Below are positions 19,714 through 29,533 of a stretch of 64,000 nt of DNA, in pieces. The notes beneath the pieces are model-generated. The model was not told the origin of the DNA and did no database searches. It saw only the letters and a list, made by a program, of their open reading frames with translations. Both the position numbers and the translations under genes were made by a program. This stretch comes from Gimesia sp. (GTDB lineage Bacteria; Planctomycetota; Planctomycetia; Planctomycetales; Planctomycetaceae): assembly GCA_002706765.1 (NCBI GenBank), contig PAJV01000058.1, forward strand, positions 186,001 to 250,000. The letters are read 5' to 3'. Positions within the stretch are counted from its first letter, which is position 1; each line of letters starts with the position of its first letter.

Positions 19714-20877
19714 TTAATGATTCAGGCGGGCGACGATCGGTCGCGCCATGCCGGGAAACAGATGAAACAGTCGCACTCCCCAGCTCACAGCACTGGGCGA
19801 TCGCAGCAGGCGTGCCAGCCAGCGACACCAGAACAGACGGTCATCCGTCAGCGCAGCATGGGTGCGTAACCATTTTTGTTCCAGCGTGGAATTCCAGTGA
19901 GCCAAGCCTTCCGGCACCAGTTGTGCGACAGCCATGCCTTCCGTGATCGCGTTCGCCATCCCTTCTCCGGTAAACGGTTCCAGATAACCGGCGGCATCTC
20001 CCAGCACAAACAACCGGTCACCCACCGGGCGCAGGGTTTTCCGGGTAACAGGCAGTGTTCCCTTGAAACTGCACTGATGCATCTCCGGCAAAATGGCAGA
20101 ACCGGACTCTCTCAGGATCTGTAACACCGCGTTTGCAGGACCGGCACATTGTTTGATAAAATCCCGATCAATGGCAGCTGCCAGGTTCAGGTTCTCGCCT
20201 TCCACTCGCACCAGGCCTGCATAACCCGACCTGTGGATCGCCATGTGAATCATCCCCGCCGGATATGCTGCATGATCTTTCACAGTAAATGCGGCACCAA
20301 CGCCGATCCGCGAATCCGGGGCGACCTGCATGTCAAAGCCCGCACAGTTTTGCAGACTGGGATGTCCCAGCCCGTCTGCGGCCAGAATTATTTTTGCAGA
20401 CGCTGAACCGGCGGTTTGTCCCTGGCAACAAAGTTCGACGGTTCGCGATGTCTGATTTTCTGAAGTACCGACCAGCATCGCGGAGGTCTCCTGTAAAAAT
20501 TCAGCGCCTGCGTCGATCGCCGACTGAACCAGTTGCGTATCGAAGACTTCGCGCGAGACCGCCAGCCCCCCTGGCAACGTTACGACTGCATCACGTCCCT
20601 GGTACTGCATACGGAATTGGGTTAAAGGCACAGCTCCCGCAGATGACAGCAGATCACCCAGACCGATCTGCTGCAACGCAGTGATGGCCCGCTGATTCAG
20701 ACAACAGCCACACACTTTGTACCGGGGAAAAGTTTTACGTTCGACCAGAAGAATCCGCAGATTCTGTCGTGCCAGCTGTAACGCCGCCACTGCGCCAGCA
20801 GGTCCTGCACCAATCACGATGACATCCCAGTTCTGCCTGCAGGCTGCCTCCAGGTTGAGAGAGCTGGTCAGAATCAT
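19714..20877 (-). CDS. FAD-dependent oxidoreductase/hydroxylase
   Basis: The N-terminal VIVIGAGPAGAVAALQLAR is the FAD dinucleotide motif, the ERKTFPRYKVCGCCL stretch is as in geranylgeranyl reductase and aromatic hydroxylase families, and FVLGDAAGYLEPFTGEGM is the second FAD contact (about residue 285). It probably oxidises the aromatic ring made by the adjacent type III PKS. A GTG at 20889 is in frame, but the ATG at 20877 gives a classic ATGA overlap with the upstream methyltransferase stop and has GTGGAG as ribosome site, which decides the start. Confidence 0.87.
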   Translation of the reverse strand: MILTSSLNLEAACRQNWDVIVIGAGPAGAVAALQLARQNLRILLVERKTFPRYKVCGCCLNQRAITALQQIGLGDLLSSAGAVPLTQFRMQYQGRDAVVTLPGGLAVSREVFDTQLVQSAIDAGAEFLQETSAMLVGTSENQTSRTVELCCQGQTAGSASAKIILAADGLGHPSLQNCAGFDMQVAPDSRIGVGAAFTVKDHAAYPAGMIHMAIHRSGYAGLVRVEGENLNLAAAIDRDFIKQCAGPANAVLQILRESGSAILPEMHQCSFKGTLPVTRKTLRPVGDRLFVLGDAAGYLEPFTGEGMANAITEGMAVAQLVPEGLAHWNSTLEQKWLRTHAALTDDRLFWCRWLARLLRSPSAVSWGVRLFHLFPGMARPIVARLNH

Positions 20878-21581
20878 ATTCGACTCCACTTCAGCAACCA
20901 GCGTTGAGGCCAGTGAGAGGTGATCTGAAAACCGGTCAGCCCCGCCTTTTCAGCCAACGCCGTGACTTCAGCCTCCGTAAACGCGCCTGCCACTGAGAGC
21001 GGCCCATCAGTATGAACGACCGGGGATCGTGTTAATATTCGGCAGGCACTCCAGGCCAGAGAGTATCCGAGCCGCGACCGCCGAAGATCATTCACCAGGA
21101 TCAATTCCCGGGTGGAACGCGCCATGATTTCCAGAAGCTGTTGCGCAGGCTCTTCATCCAGATGATGCAGAAACAGCGAGCACATTACGACGTCATATTG
21201 TTTATCCAGAGATTCCGAGAGCACATCGCATTCAAAAAAACGGACCTGCTTCAATCCCCGCTGTGCTGCCTGCTGTGTGGCATACCGGACCGCGAACGGA
21301 CTGATATCGCAACCATCAACTTCAACAGGAATACCCGCGCGTTCCGCCCGGGCAGCGATGCTGAGCGCAACATCTCCCCCACCGCTGGCAATATCCAGTA
21401 TCTGCAGGGGTTTTCCCGCTCGGTTTCCGGCCAGTTCAAGAATGGCGGGCCACACGATTGCGTCACTGCGGCTCCACCAGTTGATTCGCCTCAATCCCGC
21501 TAAAGCACGGCAATGCTCGTCTTCAGACAGTCCGGGCTGATCCATCAATTCCGGTTCTCTCTGGCGAATTTGAAATTTCAT
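20874..21581 (-). CDS. SAM-dependent methyltransferase, type III PKS operon
   Basis: A class I methyltransferase; motif I is ILDIASGGGDVALSIAARA (about residues 58-76), with CDISPFAVRYA and the post-motif CSLFLHHLDEE. It is the first gene of a three-gene minus-strand unit whose stop overlaps the next start by four bases. By analogy with srsB it may O- or C-methylate the resorcinol (inference). The initiator may be 21581 or an in-frame Met at 21545. Confidence 0.85.
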   Translation of the reverse strand: MKFQIRQREPELMDQPGLSEDEHCRALAGLRRINWWSRSDAIVWPAILELAGNRAGKPLQILDIASGGGDVALSIAARAERAGIPVEVDGCDISPFAVRYATQQAAQRGLKQVRFFECDVLSESLDKQYDVVMCSLFLHHLDEEPAQQLLEIMARSTRELILVNDLRRSRLGYSLAWSACRILTRSPVVHTDGPLSVAGAFTEAEVTALAEKAGLTGFQITSHWPQRWLLKWSRI

Positions 21582-21905
21582 GAGCTGGTCAATTCATGTC
21601 GACTTCTGATCTCTGACGTTCCGTGAAAACCTGATCACAGGCTCTGTAAACTCAAGTTATTCTGTCATGCATCCTGAGCCGACATCATAGAGCACAAGAC
21701 ATTTTCAGGACAATCCTCTTACTCGAGAATCTGGGCGAATACCCCGAACTGAACCGGGATCGAAACGAATACATAAGAGCTGGTCTACGGGTCAGCCCAG
21801 CCAGTTTGTCGCACTCATCAGAAATCCTGTTACTCGGTGGTCTATTTCACCCGCTTAACCCAGGTCCGGAAGTACGCATCAGGGAATGCTGGAGAGATTC
21901 AAACG
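21582..21905. other. Intergenic region, nothing recognised
   Basis: This is the 324-bp gap between the PKS operon start and the end of the next DUF1501 gene. It should carry the PKS operon promoter, but no clear -35/-10 pair, hairpin or repeat stands out. Confidence 0.3.
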
Positions 21906-23345
21906 TTAACTCATGATTTCAGAGACGATCCGTGCCGGGCGACCGCTGGTAATGATTTGCTCCTGGCCGTTATGGTGATAGAGCAACTGCTGATAATCGA
22001 GCCCAAACAGACGCATGACGGTGGCCTGGAAATCATTGGGGGTCACTATATTTTCTACCGCCTTATGACCGAACTCGTCTGTTTTACCGAAGGTCATTCC
22101 GCCTTTAATTCCCCCTCCCGCCAGCCAGATACTGAAACCCTGACCGTTATGATCACGGCCCACAGTTTTAGGATCTCCCAGGCTCTGGGTCACAGGCAGT
22201 CGTCCAATTTCCCCACCCCAGTGCACCAGTGTCGTCTCCAGCATACCCCGTTGTTTCAGGTCTTTTACCAGGGCCGCCGCTGGTTGGTCGGTGCGTTCAC
22301 AAATCGCAGGTAAACCGGTCGTGAGATGATTATGATTATCCCAGGGCTGGCCTCCCAGAAAGAGTTGCACAAACCGCACTCCGCGTTCCACCAGACGTCG
22401 CGCGATCAGGCAACGTGTTCCGTACTCCTGAGTTTTGGGATTATCCAGTCCATACAACTCCTGAGTCGCTTTGGTCTCCTGCGACAGATCGAGTGCTTCA
22501 CGGGCAGAAGTCTGCATCCGCGCCGCCAGTTCATAACTTGAGATTCGCGCTTCGAGATCCGATTCGTGAGGATGCTGCTCGTAATGTCGCCGATTGAGCG
22601 TCTGCAGCAGTTCCAGATTCTGCTGCTGCAGGGAACCCTGGAGATGTGCCGGCGCATCCAGGTTCAAAATCCGGGGCTCTTTAGGTCGCAGTACGGTCCC
22701 CTGGAATAGCGACGGCATGAATCCGTTTGACCAGTTCGTGACACCATCCACGGGCAGTCCCCCCGGATCGGTTAATACCATATAAGCCGGAAGATTTTGT
22801 GATTCCGAACCTAATCCGTAAACCAGCCACGATCCCAGGTTCGGCCGCCCCAGGACACCCGGGATCCCCCCGTGAAAATAACGGATTGAGACTTCATGAC
22901 CATTCGCCCCCGTCTGCATGGAACGGATCACGCACACATCGTCCACGACTTCCGCCAGACCAGGAAGTAGCTCAGACAGCTCGGTTCCACACTCACCATG
23001 TTTGCGAAACTTCCAGGGACTGCCCAGTAACGCTTTGCTGGCCTGTTTAACAAAGCTGTATTGAATATCGCCTTTAAATTCCGTGCCGTCATATTTGGTG
23101 AGTTCCGGCTTCGGATCTGTCAGATCCATATGCGAAGGGCCGCCATGCTGAAATAGCGAGATCATGGCTTTGGCCTGTGGTACAAATGGCGCCTGCTTGG
23201 GAGTCAGATCGAAATGGGGCTGTTTGACAGGGACATTCTTAGGGCGTGCCAGAAGTTGGTCCTGCTTGAGTAACCAGGCCAGTGCGACAGTGCCAATGCC
23301 CATCGCGTTTTCTGCCAGAAACTGTCGTCTACTGAAATGTGTCAT
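21906..23345 (-). CDS. DUF1501 family exported protein
   Basis: A Tat-like signal SRRQFLAENAMGIGTVALAW starts the protein, followed by a DUF1501 domain: LFQHGGPSHMDLTDPKPEL, LPGLAEVVDDVCVIRSM, FVQLFLGGQPWDNHNH, VHWGGEIGRLP and a late GRDHNGQGFSIWLAGGG. The Asp/His-rich positions resemble the metal sites of the alkaline phosphatase superfamily. It lies 75 bp downstream of the large PSCyt1/DUF1553 gene on the same strand, the usual partner arrangement in planctomycetes. Its biochemical role is unproven. Confidence 0.88.
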   Translation of the reverse strand: MTHFSRRQFLAENAMGIGTVALAWLLKQDQLLARPKNVPVKQPHFDLTPKQAPFVPQAKAMISLFQHGGPSHMDLTDPKPELTKYDGTEFKGDIQYSFVKQASKALLGSPWKFRKHGECGTELSELLPGLAEVVDDVCVIRSMQTGANGHEVSIRYFHGGIPGVLGRPNLGSWLVYGLGSESQNLPAYMVLTDPGGLPVDGVTNWSNGFMPSLFQGTVLRPKEPRILNLDAPAHLQGSLQQQNLELLQTLNRRHYEQHPHESDLEARISSYELAARMQTSAREALDLSQETKATQELYGLDNPKTQEYGTRCLIARRLVERGVRFVQLFLGGQPWDNHNHLTTGLPAICERTDQPAAALVKDLKQRGMLETTLVHWGGEIGRLPVTQSLGDPKTVGRDHNGQGFSIWLAGGGIKGGMTFGKTDEFGHKAVENIVTPNDFQATVMRLFGLDYQQLLYHHNGQEQIITSGRPARIVSEIMS

Positions 23346-23420
23346 CAGTCATTTACCAGAGTAAAAGAAACTCGAATGTCTTTCGCGAGAGGGTTTCAGA
23401 GTAAAGCCTCACCGCAATCA

Positions 23421-26400
23421 CTAATCGACATATAAAAATTCGTTGGAACTCATCAGCGCCTGGCACAGATTCGTCATCACCTGTCGCCCGGGAGTCACGT
23501 CTTTGGGAAGCTGTTCGGGATGCTGTTGCAGATAGACGAGCTGACTGTTGATAAAACGGGTTACCAGCAGCAGTTCCTCTGGCGAGGGTTGTCGACACAG
23601 AGCCAGCTCAAATGCATAAGCTGCCTGGGCCGACAGGTTTTTCTGTTCTGGTTCCGGGCCTCGAAAATCAGCCGCAGAATCCCACTTGTGGACTCCCCCC
23701 TGCTCGTTCTGCAAAGAGACTTGAACCGTCCAGGAAAAAGAGTCAAAACCCACATCGTTCTGTTTGCAGTCTGCGATGAAGTCAATCGTATCGCCCTGTT
23801 GTACGGCAAGAGAACTGACGGTGGTATCCACAGACTGATTTTTAATCTCCCACTGTCCGGCCAGTCCCGAACGGCTGGAAAGGACCAGCGCCCGCACGCC
23901 ATTCCCATGGTCGCTGCCATGTTGAAATTTTCCTGCGACAGTCAATGTTCCTGAGGCAGGTGCCGTCCAGCGACGGATGGCAACATACTGGCTCGCAGGA
24001 TGCCCGCCCCCCGCATTCAACGTCACCCAGCCTAATGCCGGATCCGGAAGTTGCGGACCGCCCTGCCAGCTGGAACCAGTCCAGTGGGGCAGCGCTGTAT
24101 AAGCAAGCTTCGGCGTTGCCGATTCATCCAGTTTCCCATAACCATAACTCCACACCGGTCTGACGGACGGCGGGATTCCAGGCAGCGATGCCAGCACATC
24201 CGGCTTGAGTTCCGGTGCTTCCCGCGACAGTCGTTCCGCCAGCTTCGCGGATTGTGAAAGGATAAAACTGCCGTTCATCAGCATCAGAGACTGGGTAGCA
24301 ACAGTCGAACTGGAACGCCGCTCACAGTTGATCTCCATCACCGGTGCATCAAATGTCTGCAGCATCCCTACCGGCTGACTGCGACGCGCCTGGATATACA
24401 GACTCCGACGGAGTTGATCGCCGGAAACGACAACCTGACCGAAATCGTCTTCTTTAATTTCCACCGGGGCACCATATAATTGTGGGGCCAGCACACCGGA
24501 AGCGGCCAGCATGCGATCTCGCAGTGTTTCTGCTTCCAGGCGGACAATTGGTTTACGCCAGTAGAAATTGTTTTCCGGGTCAATCGATTCCTTACTCGGA
24601 TCCGGCGCGCCTGCCTGTCGGTATGCCGTCGATAACATGATCGTGCGATGCAGTTTTTTCAGGTCCCAGCCCTGCTGCATGAATTCTGATGCCAGCCAGT
24701 CGAGTAACTCCGGATGGGTGGGAGTCGAACCCAGCTTGCCAAATTCACCAGGCGTACTGACAATCGCCCGCCCGAAGTGGTGTAACCAGATCCGATTCAC
24801 CAGCACACGCGCCACCAGTGGATGTTCTCCGTTTGTCAGCCAGCGGGCAAACGCCAGCCGGCGTCCCGTTGTAGGCAATGCTTCATCATTGACGGGGAAT
24901 TTCCGGCGTTCTCCTTCCGGGGAGACAACACTCAAGGCAGCCGGCTCGATCACCTGTCTGGGCTGGCGGTAATCACCGCGGTAAAACAGTTTGGTCACCG
25001 GCAGATGATTGGCGGGTTCCACGGCGACGCGGAGAAATTCTTCGACCGGCTTTTTACTTCGGATCTCTTCAATCTGCTTATCAAATTTCTTCAGATCTTC
25101 TACCGCGTCTGGCAGATATTCATAAAGCACACCTGGTGAAATATTGACACTGGGATATTTCTTCAACAGCGCGGCCTGCTCGGGCGTGCGTTTATCAGCG
25201 GGCGTCTGGTAGGCGGAGTTTAATTGATCCCGTAACGGCTGCTCGTATTTCAACAGTTCTTTTTCCAGCGCTTCAGCCAGGTACTTTGTCTGTTTTTCAC
25301 CTTTTGCAGCTGCTATTTTCTGTACCTCAACTTCGATTTCTGCTGCTTTCACCCGATCAGCGGCAGTATAAAGTGAGACCTGCCTCTGGGAGGGTGTCTG
25401 CCACTGCTGCCAGTCAAATGCCGGCTCAAAAATGGCCCGCATCGCAAAGTAATCTGCATGTGGAATCGGGTCATAGCGGTGGTCGTGGCATTGGGCACAA
25501 GCAACGCTGACCCCCATTAACGAACTGCTGACAATCTTCAGCGTATCGGCGATAACCTGGTTGCGCGCTTCGGGAGTATTACTGCCACTCCCTGTCCCGT
25601 CAGCCGCCATCCGCAGGAATCCGGTCGCCGTCAACAGTTCAATCTGCTTTTCTGTTAAATCGCCTTCGCGTTTCCCGGCTAATTCATCCCCGGCTAACTG
25701 CTCCACAATAAACTGATCGAAAGGCTTATTTGCATTCAAGGAGCGAATCACGTAGTCCCGGTATTTCCAGGCCCAGGGTCGGACGACATCGTTGACGGTG
25801 TAACCTTCGGAGTCAGCATATCCGGCGACATCCAGCCAGTGACGCGCCCAGCGTTCGCCATAATGCGGTGATTGTAACAGTTCATCCACATATCCTTCGT
25901 ACCAGTTGGCTGACTGATCTGCCATCACCCGGCGGATCTGTTCCGGGCCGGGTGGCAGGCCGGTGAGATCAAAACTGGCCCGTTTGATCAGCGTCAGCTT
26001 TTCCGCGTCGGGAGAAAAGGACAGACCTTCCGGCATTGCTTTTAACAGCAGCGCGTCAATGGGCGTGCGAACTCCCGGCCTGTTTTTAAATTCCTCTGAG
26101 ACTTCCGGCCGTTTCACCGGTTGGAATGCCCAGTAGGCCCGTTCTTCCGGCGTGATTCCCAGCCCCGGTTCAATCGTCGCTGGTTCCGGCCGTGCTGTCT
26201 TCGCGCCTGCAGCAATCCAGCGTTTCAGAGTGGCAATCTGATCCTGGGGAACCCGCGCTTCGCCGGGCGGCATATCACCACTCTCGATGCGTTCGATCAG
26301 ATAACTTTCGTCCGGTTTCCCTGAAATAATGGCTTCGCCCGATTCCCCCCCTTTGGTCATGAACCGGACCAGGCGCAAATCCAGGCCCCCCTTCATCTCC

Positions 26401-26564
26401 TCGGTGGCACCGTGACAGTCAAAACAATGCGCACGGAAAATCGGTCGAATGTGCTCTTCGTAGGTTAAAGTTTCCGGTTTTACTTCTTCCGCAGCGATTC
26501 CTGCGCGAAGCACACAGGCACAGATCAGTAGCATCAAACTCAAGTGTTTGAACAGGGTCGCCAT
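23421..26564 (-). CDS. PSCyt1-DUF1549-DUF1553 protein with beta-sandwich insertion
   Basis: After a signal peptide come a planctomycete cytochrome-like domain (RPIFRAHCFDCHGATEEMKGG, a CXXCH motif, about residues 40-130), DUF1549 (about 165-370, with CAQCHDHRYDPIPHADYF) and DUF1553 (about 580-800). About 150 residues (roughly 805-955) then read as a beta-sandwich, rich in W, G and T, interrupting the DUF1553 C-terminus, which resumes at LSAQAAYAFELALCRQPSPEEL. The insertion may bind carbohydrate (inference). An in-frame ATG lies at 26576; the ATG at 26564 is preferred because GGAG lies seven bases before it. Confidence 0.87.
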   Translation of the reverse strand: MATLFKHLSLMLLICACVLRAGIAAEEVKPETLTYEEHIRPIFRAHCFDCHGATEEMKGGLDLRLVRFMTKGGESGEAIISGKPDESYLIERIESGDMPPGEARVPQDQIATLKRWIAAGAKTARPEPATIEPGLGITPEERAYWAFQPVKRPEVSEEFKNRPGVRTPIDALLLKAMPEGLSFSPDAEKLTLIKRASFDLTGLPPGPEQIRRVMADQSANWYEGYVDELLQSPHYGERWARHWLDVAGYADSEGYTVNDVVRPWAWKYRDYVIRSLNANKPFDQFIVEQLAGDELAGKREGDLTEKQIELLTATGFLRMAADGTGSGSNTPEARNQVIADTLKIVSSSLMGVSVACAQCHDHRYDPIPHADYFAMRAIFEPAFDWQQWQTPSQRQVSLYTAADRVKAAEIEVEVQKIAAAKGEKQTKYLAEALEKELLKYEQPLRDQLNSAYQTPADKRTPEQAALLKKYPSVNISPGVLYEYLPDAVEDLKKFDKQIEEIRSKKPVEEFLRVAVEPANHLPVTKLFYRGDYRQPRQVIEPAALSVVSPEGERRKFPVNDEALPTTGRRLAFARWLTNGEHPLVARVLVNRIWLHHFGRAIVSTPGEFGKLGSTPTHPELLDWLASEFMQQGWDLKKLHRTIMLSTAYRQAGAPDPSKESIDPENNFYWRKPIVRLEAETLRDRMLAASGVLAPQLYGAPVEIKEDDFGQVVVSGDQLRRSLYIQARRSQPVGMLQTFDAPVMEINCERRSSSTVATQSLMLMNGSFILSQSAKLAERLSREAPELKPDVLASLPGIPPSVRPVWSYGYGKLDESATPKLAYTALPHWTGSSWQGGPQLPDPALGWVTLNAGGGHPASQYVAIRRWTAPASGTLTVAGKFQHGSDHGNGVRALVLSSRSGLAGQWEIKNQSVDTTVSSLAVQQGDTIDFIADCKQNDVGFDSFSWTVQVSLQNEQGGVHKWDSAADFRGPEPEQKNLSAQAAYAFELALCRQPSPEELLLVTRFINSQLVYLQQHPEQLPKDVTPGRQVMTNLCQALMSSNEFLYVD

Positions 26565-26863
26565 ACAGCACTCCATCAGAAGTAAATTTCACGGACCTCA
26601 GCAGAGGTATCGTAAATCACGCCCCTGAAACATTCAAGGATTTAGATATTTCGATATCTGCGGTCCGTGCTCTTTTATTTTCGCATGCAGATTCGCTTTG
26701 ACAAACCTTTAAATCCGGTTTTACCAATGATTTGTAAAAAATCGGAGTCCGAGACCGGTTCGCAATAGCAATCCACAGTCCTTAACCGTTAGTTTATACC
26801 TTTACCGCATGAAACAGAGACGCTGAATACCTTTACTACATCGACAATTTGGGACAGAACTTA

Positions 26864-27757
26864 ATGGAAGTCGATCAGTTACGCTATTTTTTACGAGTTG
26901 CCGAACGGGGAAATTTCACCCGGGCCGCTGAAGAACTGATGATCTCACAACCGGCTCTCAGCCGTTCCATCCAGAAACTGGAAGAAGAACTGGGACAACC
27001 GGTTTTTGAACGAAAAACCCGTTCGGTCGCCTTAACCGAAGCAGGCAAGCTGCTCCAGTCCCGTGCCCAGCAGGTTCTCACGCTGATTGCCGACACCAAG
27101 GCAGAAATTTCAGACGATGGTCAAAGTGGTCAGATTCGCGTGGGTGCCATCCCGACGATTGCTCCTTTTTTTCTACCTGATTTGTTACGACAGTTTTCTG
27201 CGGAGTTTCCCAAAGCCTCGCTGATCGTTCAGGAGGATACCACCGACCATTTAATCAAACGTTGTACCCAGGGTGAAATTGATCTCGCAATTATCGCTTT
27301 ACCGGTTCCGGCCAAATACCTGGATGTAGAAGAACTGTTCGAGGAAGAGTTGTTCCTGGTTCTGCCACCTGACCACCCACTGGTGGATAAACCTCAAATC
27401 CGCCTGAACGATATCAAAACCTATCCCTTCGTCCTGCTGGATGAAGCACACTGCCTGTCCGACAATATTGTTTCTTTCTGCCGTCAACGCTCGTTCCACC
27501 CTGTCGCGGTAGAGCAGACCAGTCAACTGGCGATGGTCCAGGAACTGGTTTCTCTCTCACATGGAATTTCCATGATTCCCGAGATGGCGCGACGACTCGA
27601 CAAGACAGACCGTCGCGTCTATCGCTCGATCAGCGGCAAAAGTCCCACTCGAAAAATCGCTGTGGTCTGGAATCCCTATCGTTTTCAGAGTCGACTGTTG
27701 CGCGAATTCCGGAAACGACTTCACGAGTATTCACAGACCCAGTGCTCACAAAGTTAA
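26864..27757 (+). CDS. oxyR: OxyR-type LysR family peroxide sensor
   Basis: An N-terminal winged helix ([32 protein letters not shown]) is followed by a LysR substrate domain. C197 and C206, in [12 protein letters not shown], are spaced exactly as the redox cysteines C199 and C208 of E. coli OxyR, and the segment after them ([18 protein letters not shown]) also matches. It is thus a peroxide-activated regulator rather than a generic LysR protein. It reads toward catalase 264 bp downstream, its likely target. A TTG five codons earlier is a poorer start. Confidence 0.9.
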   Translation: MEVDQLRYFLRVAERGNFTRAAEELMISQPALSRSIQKLEEELGQPVFERKTRSVALTEAGKLLQSRAQQVLTLIADTKAEISDDGQSGQIRVGAIPTIAPFFLPDLLRQFSAEFPKASLIVQEDTTDHLIKRCTQGEIDLAIIALPVPAKYLDVEELFEEELFLVLPPDHPLVDKPQIRLNDIKTYPFVLLDEAHCLSDNIVSFCRQRSFHPVAVEQTSQLAMVQELVSLSHGISMIPEMARRLDKTDRRVYRSISGKSPTRKIAVVWNPYRFQSRLLREFRKRLHEYSQTQCSQS

Positions 27758-27912
27758 ATTCATCACCATGCACCCGAGGTATGACTGCTATCCAATGATT
27801 GCATTAGACATCCTGTCGACAGATTCCTATAGTCTTAAACAGAACAGCGAAGCGCGAATTTACTCACATCACTCGAATGACTGCGACTGAAACTGATGTA
27901 GCCTCCGATAGA

Positions 27913-28003
27913 GCGCATCACATTTAACCATAGCGTCTTTCAATCTATTATACCTGGTCGAAATGGCCCGGAAGACGCTACAGTAAAACTGGACATAGTC
28001 CAG
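27913..28003 (+). repeat. Structured intergenic repeat, copy 1 (catalase leader)
   Basis: The outer stem is AGCGTCTT (27932-27939) with AAGACGCT (27972-27979), perfect over 8 bp. Inside, GGTC (27956-27959) pairs with GGCC (27965-27968). A separate hairpin, CTGGAC with loop ATA and GTCCAG (27989-28003), ends 18 bases before the catalase start and just before its AAGGA ribosome site. It shares CGCATCAC, AAATGG and CGCTACAGTAAAAC with the copies at 4237-4324 and 50084-50170. Confidence 0.78.
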
Positions 28004-28021
28004 CCACAAGGAACAGATTCA

Positions 28022-29461
28022 ATGACCGAAAAGCCCACACTGACAACAACCGGCGGCGCCCCCGTTCCCGACAATCAGAATTCCATCACTGCCGGACCGC
28101 GTGGACCGCTGCTGATGCAGGATTACCAGTTAATTGAAAAACTGGCGCACCAGAATCGGGAGCGGATTGCAGAGCGGGTCGTGCATGCCAAAGGCTGGGG
28201 CGCGCATGGGACACTGACGATCGAGAACGACATCAGTAAATATACGAAAGCCAAAGTGCTGCAGCCAGGCACCAGAACGGAGATGATCGCCCGCTTCTCC
28301 ACAGTCGCCGGCGAAGCAGGAGCCGCCGATGCCGAACGCGATGTGCGCGGCTTCGCCCTCAAATTTTATACCGAAGAAGGCAACTGGGATCTGGTCGGCA
28401 ACAATACGCCGGTCTTCTTCGTCCGCGATGCCTACAAATTCCCCGATTTCATCCACACTCAGAAACGTCATCCCAAAACCAACCTGCGTTCTCCCACCGC
28501 CATGTGGGATTTCTGGTCCCTCTCCCCTGAATCACTGCACCAGGTGACCATCCTGTTTTCTGACCGGGGTCTACCGGTGGGCGTTCGTAACATGAACGGT
28601 TACGGCAGTCACACTTACAGTCTCATCAACCACAATAATGAACGGTTCTGGGTAAAGTTCCACTTCAAAACTCAGCAGGGTCACAAGCACTGGACCAATG
28701 CGGAAGCAGAACAGGTCGTGGGAAAAACTCGCGAGAGCACTCAGGAGGATCTGTTCTATGCGATTGAAAAAGGGGAGTTTCCCCGATGGAAGATGCAGGT
28801 TCAGATCATGCCGGAAACGGATGCCGACCTCACGCCCTACAACCCATTTGACCTGACCAAAGTCTGGCCGCACGGCGATTACCCCTTAATTGACGTAGGG
28901 ACAATGGAACTGAATCGCAATCCGGAAAACTACTTTGCGGAAATCGAACAGGCGGCCTTCTCCCCTTCGAATAAAGTACCCGGCATCGGTTTTTCACCCG
29001 ATAAAATGCTGCAGGCCCGCGTCTTCGCCTATGCCGACGCCCACCGGCACCGGATTGGTACCCACTACGAAGCACTGCCGGTAAACGAACCAAAGTGCCC
29101 CGTGCATCACTATCACAAAGACGGCGCGATGCACTTCAAATCAAACGGCTGCCCCGTGGACGCCTACTACGAACCGAACTCCTTCAACGGCCCCGTAGAG
29201 AAACCGGATGTCGCCGAACCACCGTTGAAAATATCCGGAGACGCCGCCCGCTACGATCATCGGGAAGGTAATGACGATTACTCACAGCCTCGCGCGCTGT
29301 TTAACCTGTTCGACGACGGACAGAAAGCCCGGCTGTTCTCCAACATCGCCGCCGCCATGCAGGGCGTGCCCGAAGAAATTGTAGAACGCCAGCTCAAACA
29401 CTTCGAGCAGATTGACCCCGCCTATTCTACAGGAGTGCGAGCAGCGTTGAATGCTTCCTGA
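28022..29461 (+). CDS. katA: Haem catalase, small-subunit clade
   Basis: Splits hydrogen peroxide into water and oxygen. Distal haem residues are visible: H55 in [12 protein letters not shown] and the Asn of [11 protein letters not shown]; the proximal ligand is Y337 in [16 protein letters not shown]. The length of 479 residues fits the small-subunit (clade 3) KatA enzymes, which often bind NADPH. No signal peptide, so cytoplasmic. It lies downstream of oxyR on the same strand and AAGGA precedes the ATG. The structured repeat at 27913-28003 lies in its leader. Confidence 0.95.
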   Translation: MTEKPTLTTTGGAPVPDNQNSITAGPRGPLLMQDYQLIEKLAHQNRERIAERVVHAKGWGAHGTLTIENDISKYTKAKVLQPGTRTEMIARFSTVAGEAGAADAERDVRGFALKFYTEEGNWDLVGNNTPVFFVRDAYKFPDFIHTQKRHPKTNLRSPTAMWDFWSLSPESLHQVTILFSDRGLPVGVRNMNGYGSHTYSLINHNNERFWVKFHFKTQQGHKHWTNAEAEQVVGKTRESTQEDLFYAIEKGEFPRWKMQVQIMPETDADLTPYNPFDLTKVWPHGDYPLIDVGTMELNRNPENYFAEIEQAAFSPSNKVPGIGFSPDKMLQARVFAYADAHRHRIGTHYEALPVNEPKCPVHHYHKDGAMHFKSNGCPVDAYYEPNSFNGPVEKPDVAEPPLKISGDAARYDHREGNDDYSQPRALFNLFDDGQKARLFSNIAAAMQGVPEEIVERQLKHFEQIDPAYSTGVRAALNAS

Positions 29462-29484
29462 TCGTGAGCAGACTTAAAAATAGA

Positions 29485-29528
29485 AACTTCCCTCCCGACA
29501 GTCTCCCGTCGGAAGGGGAGTTTTCTTT
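29485..29528 (+). terminator. Intrinsic terminator after catalase
   Basis: An imperfect hairpin of about 15 bp (AACTTCCCTCCCGAC with GTCGGAAGGGGAGTT, several G-U pairs) is followed by TTTTCTTT, 24 bp after the catalase stop. It lies just before the convergent RNA ligase gene's stop and may serve both. Confidence 0.75.
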
Positions 29529-29533
29529 GCCTA

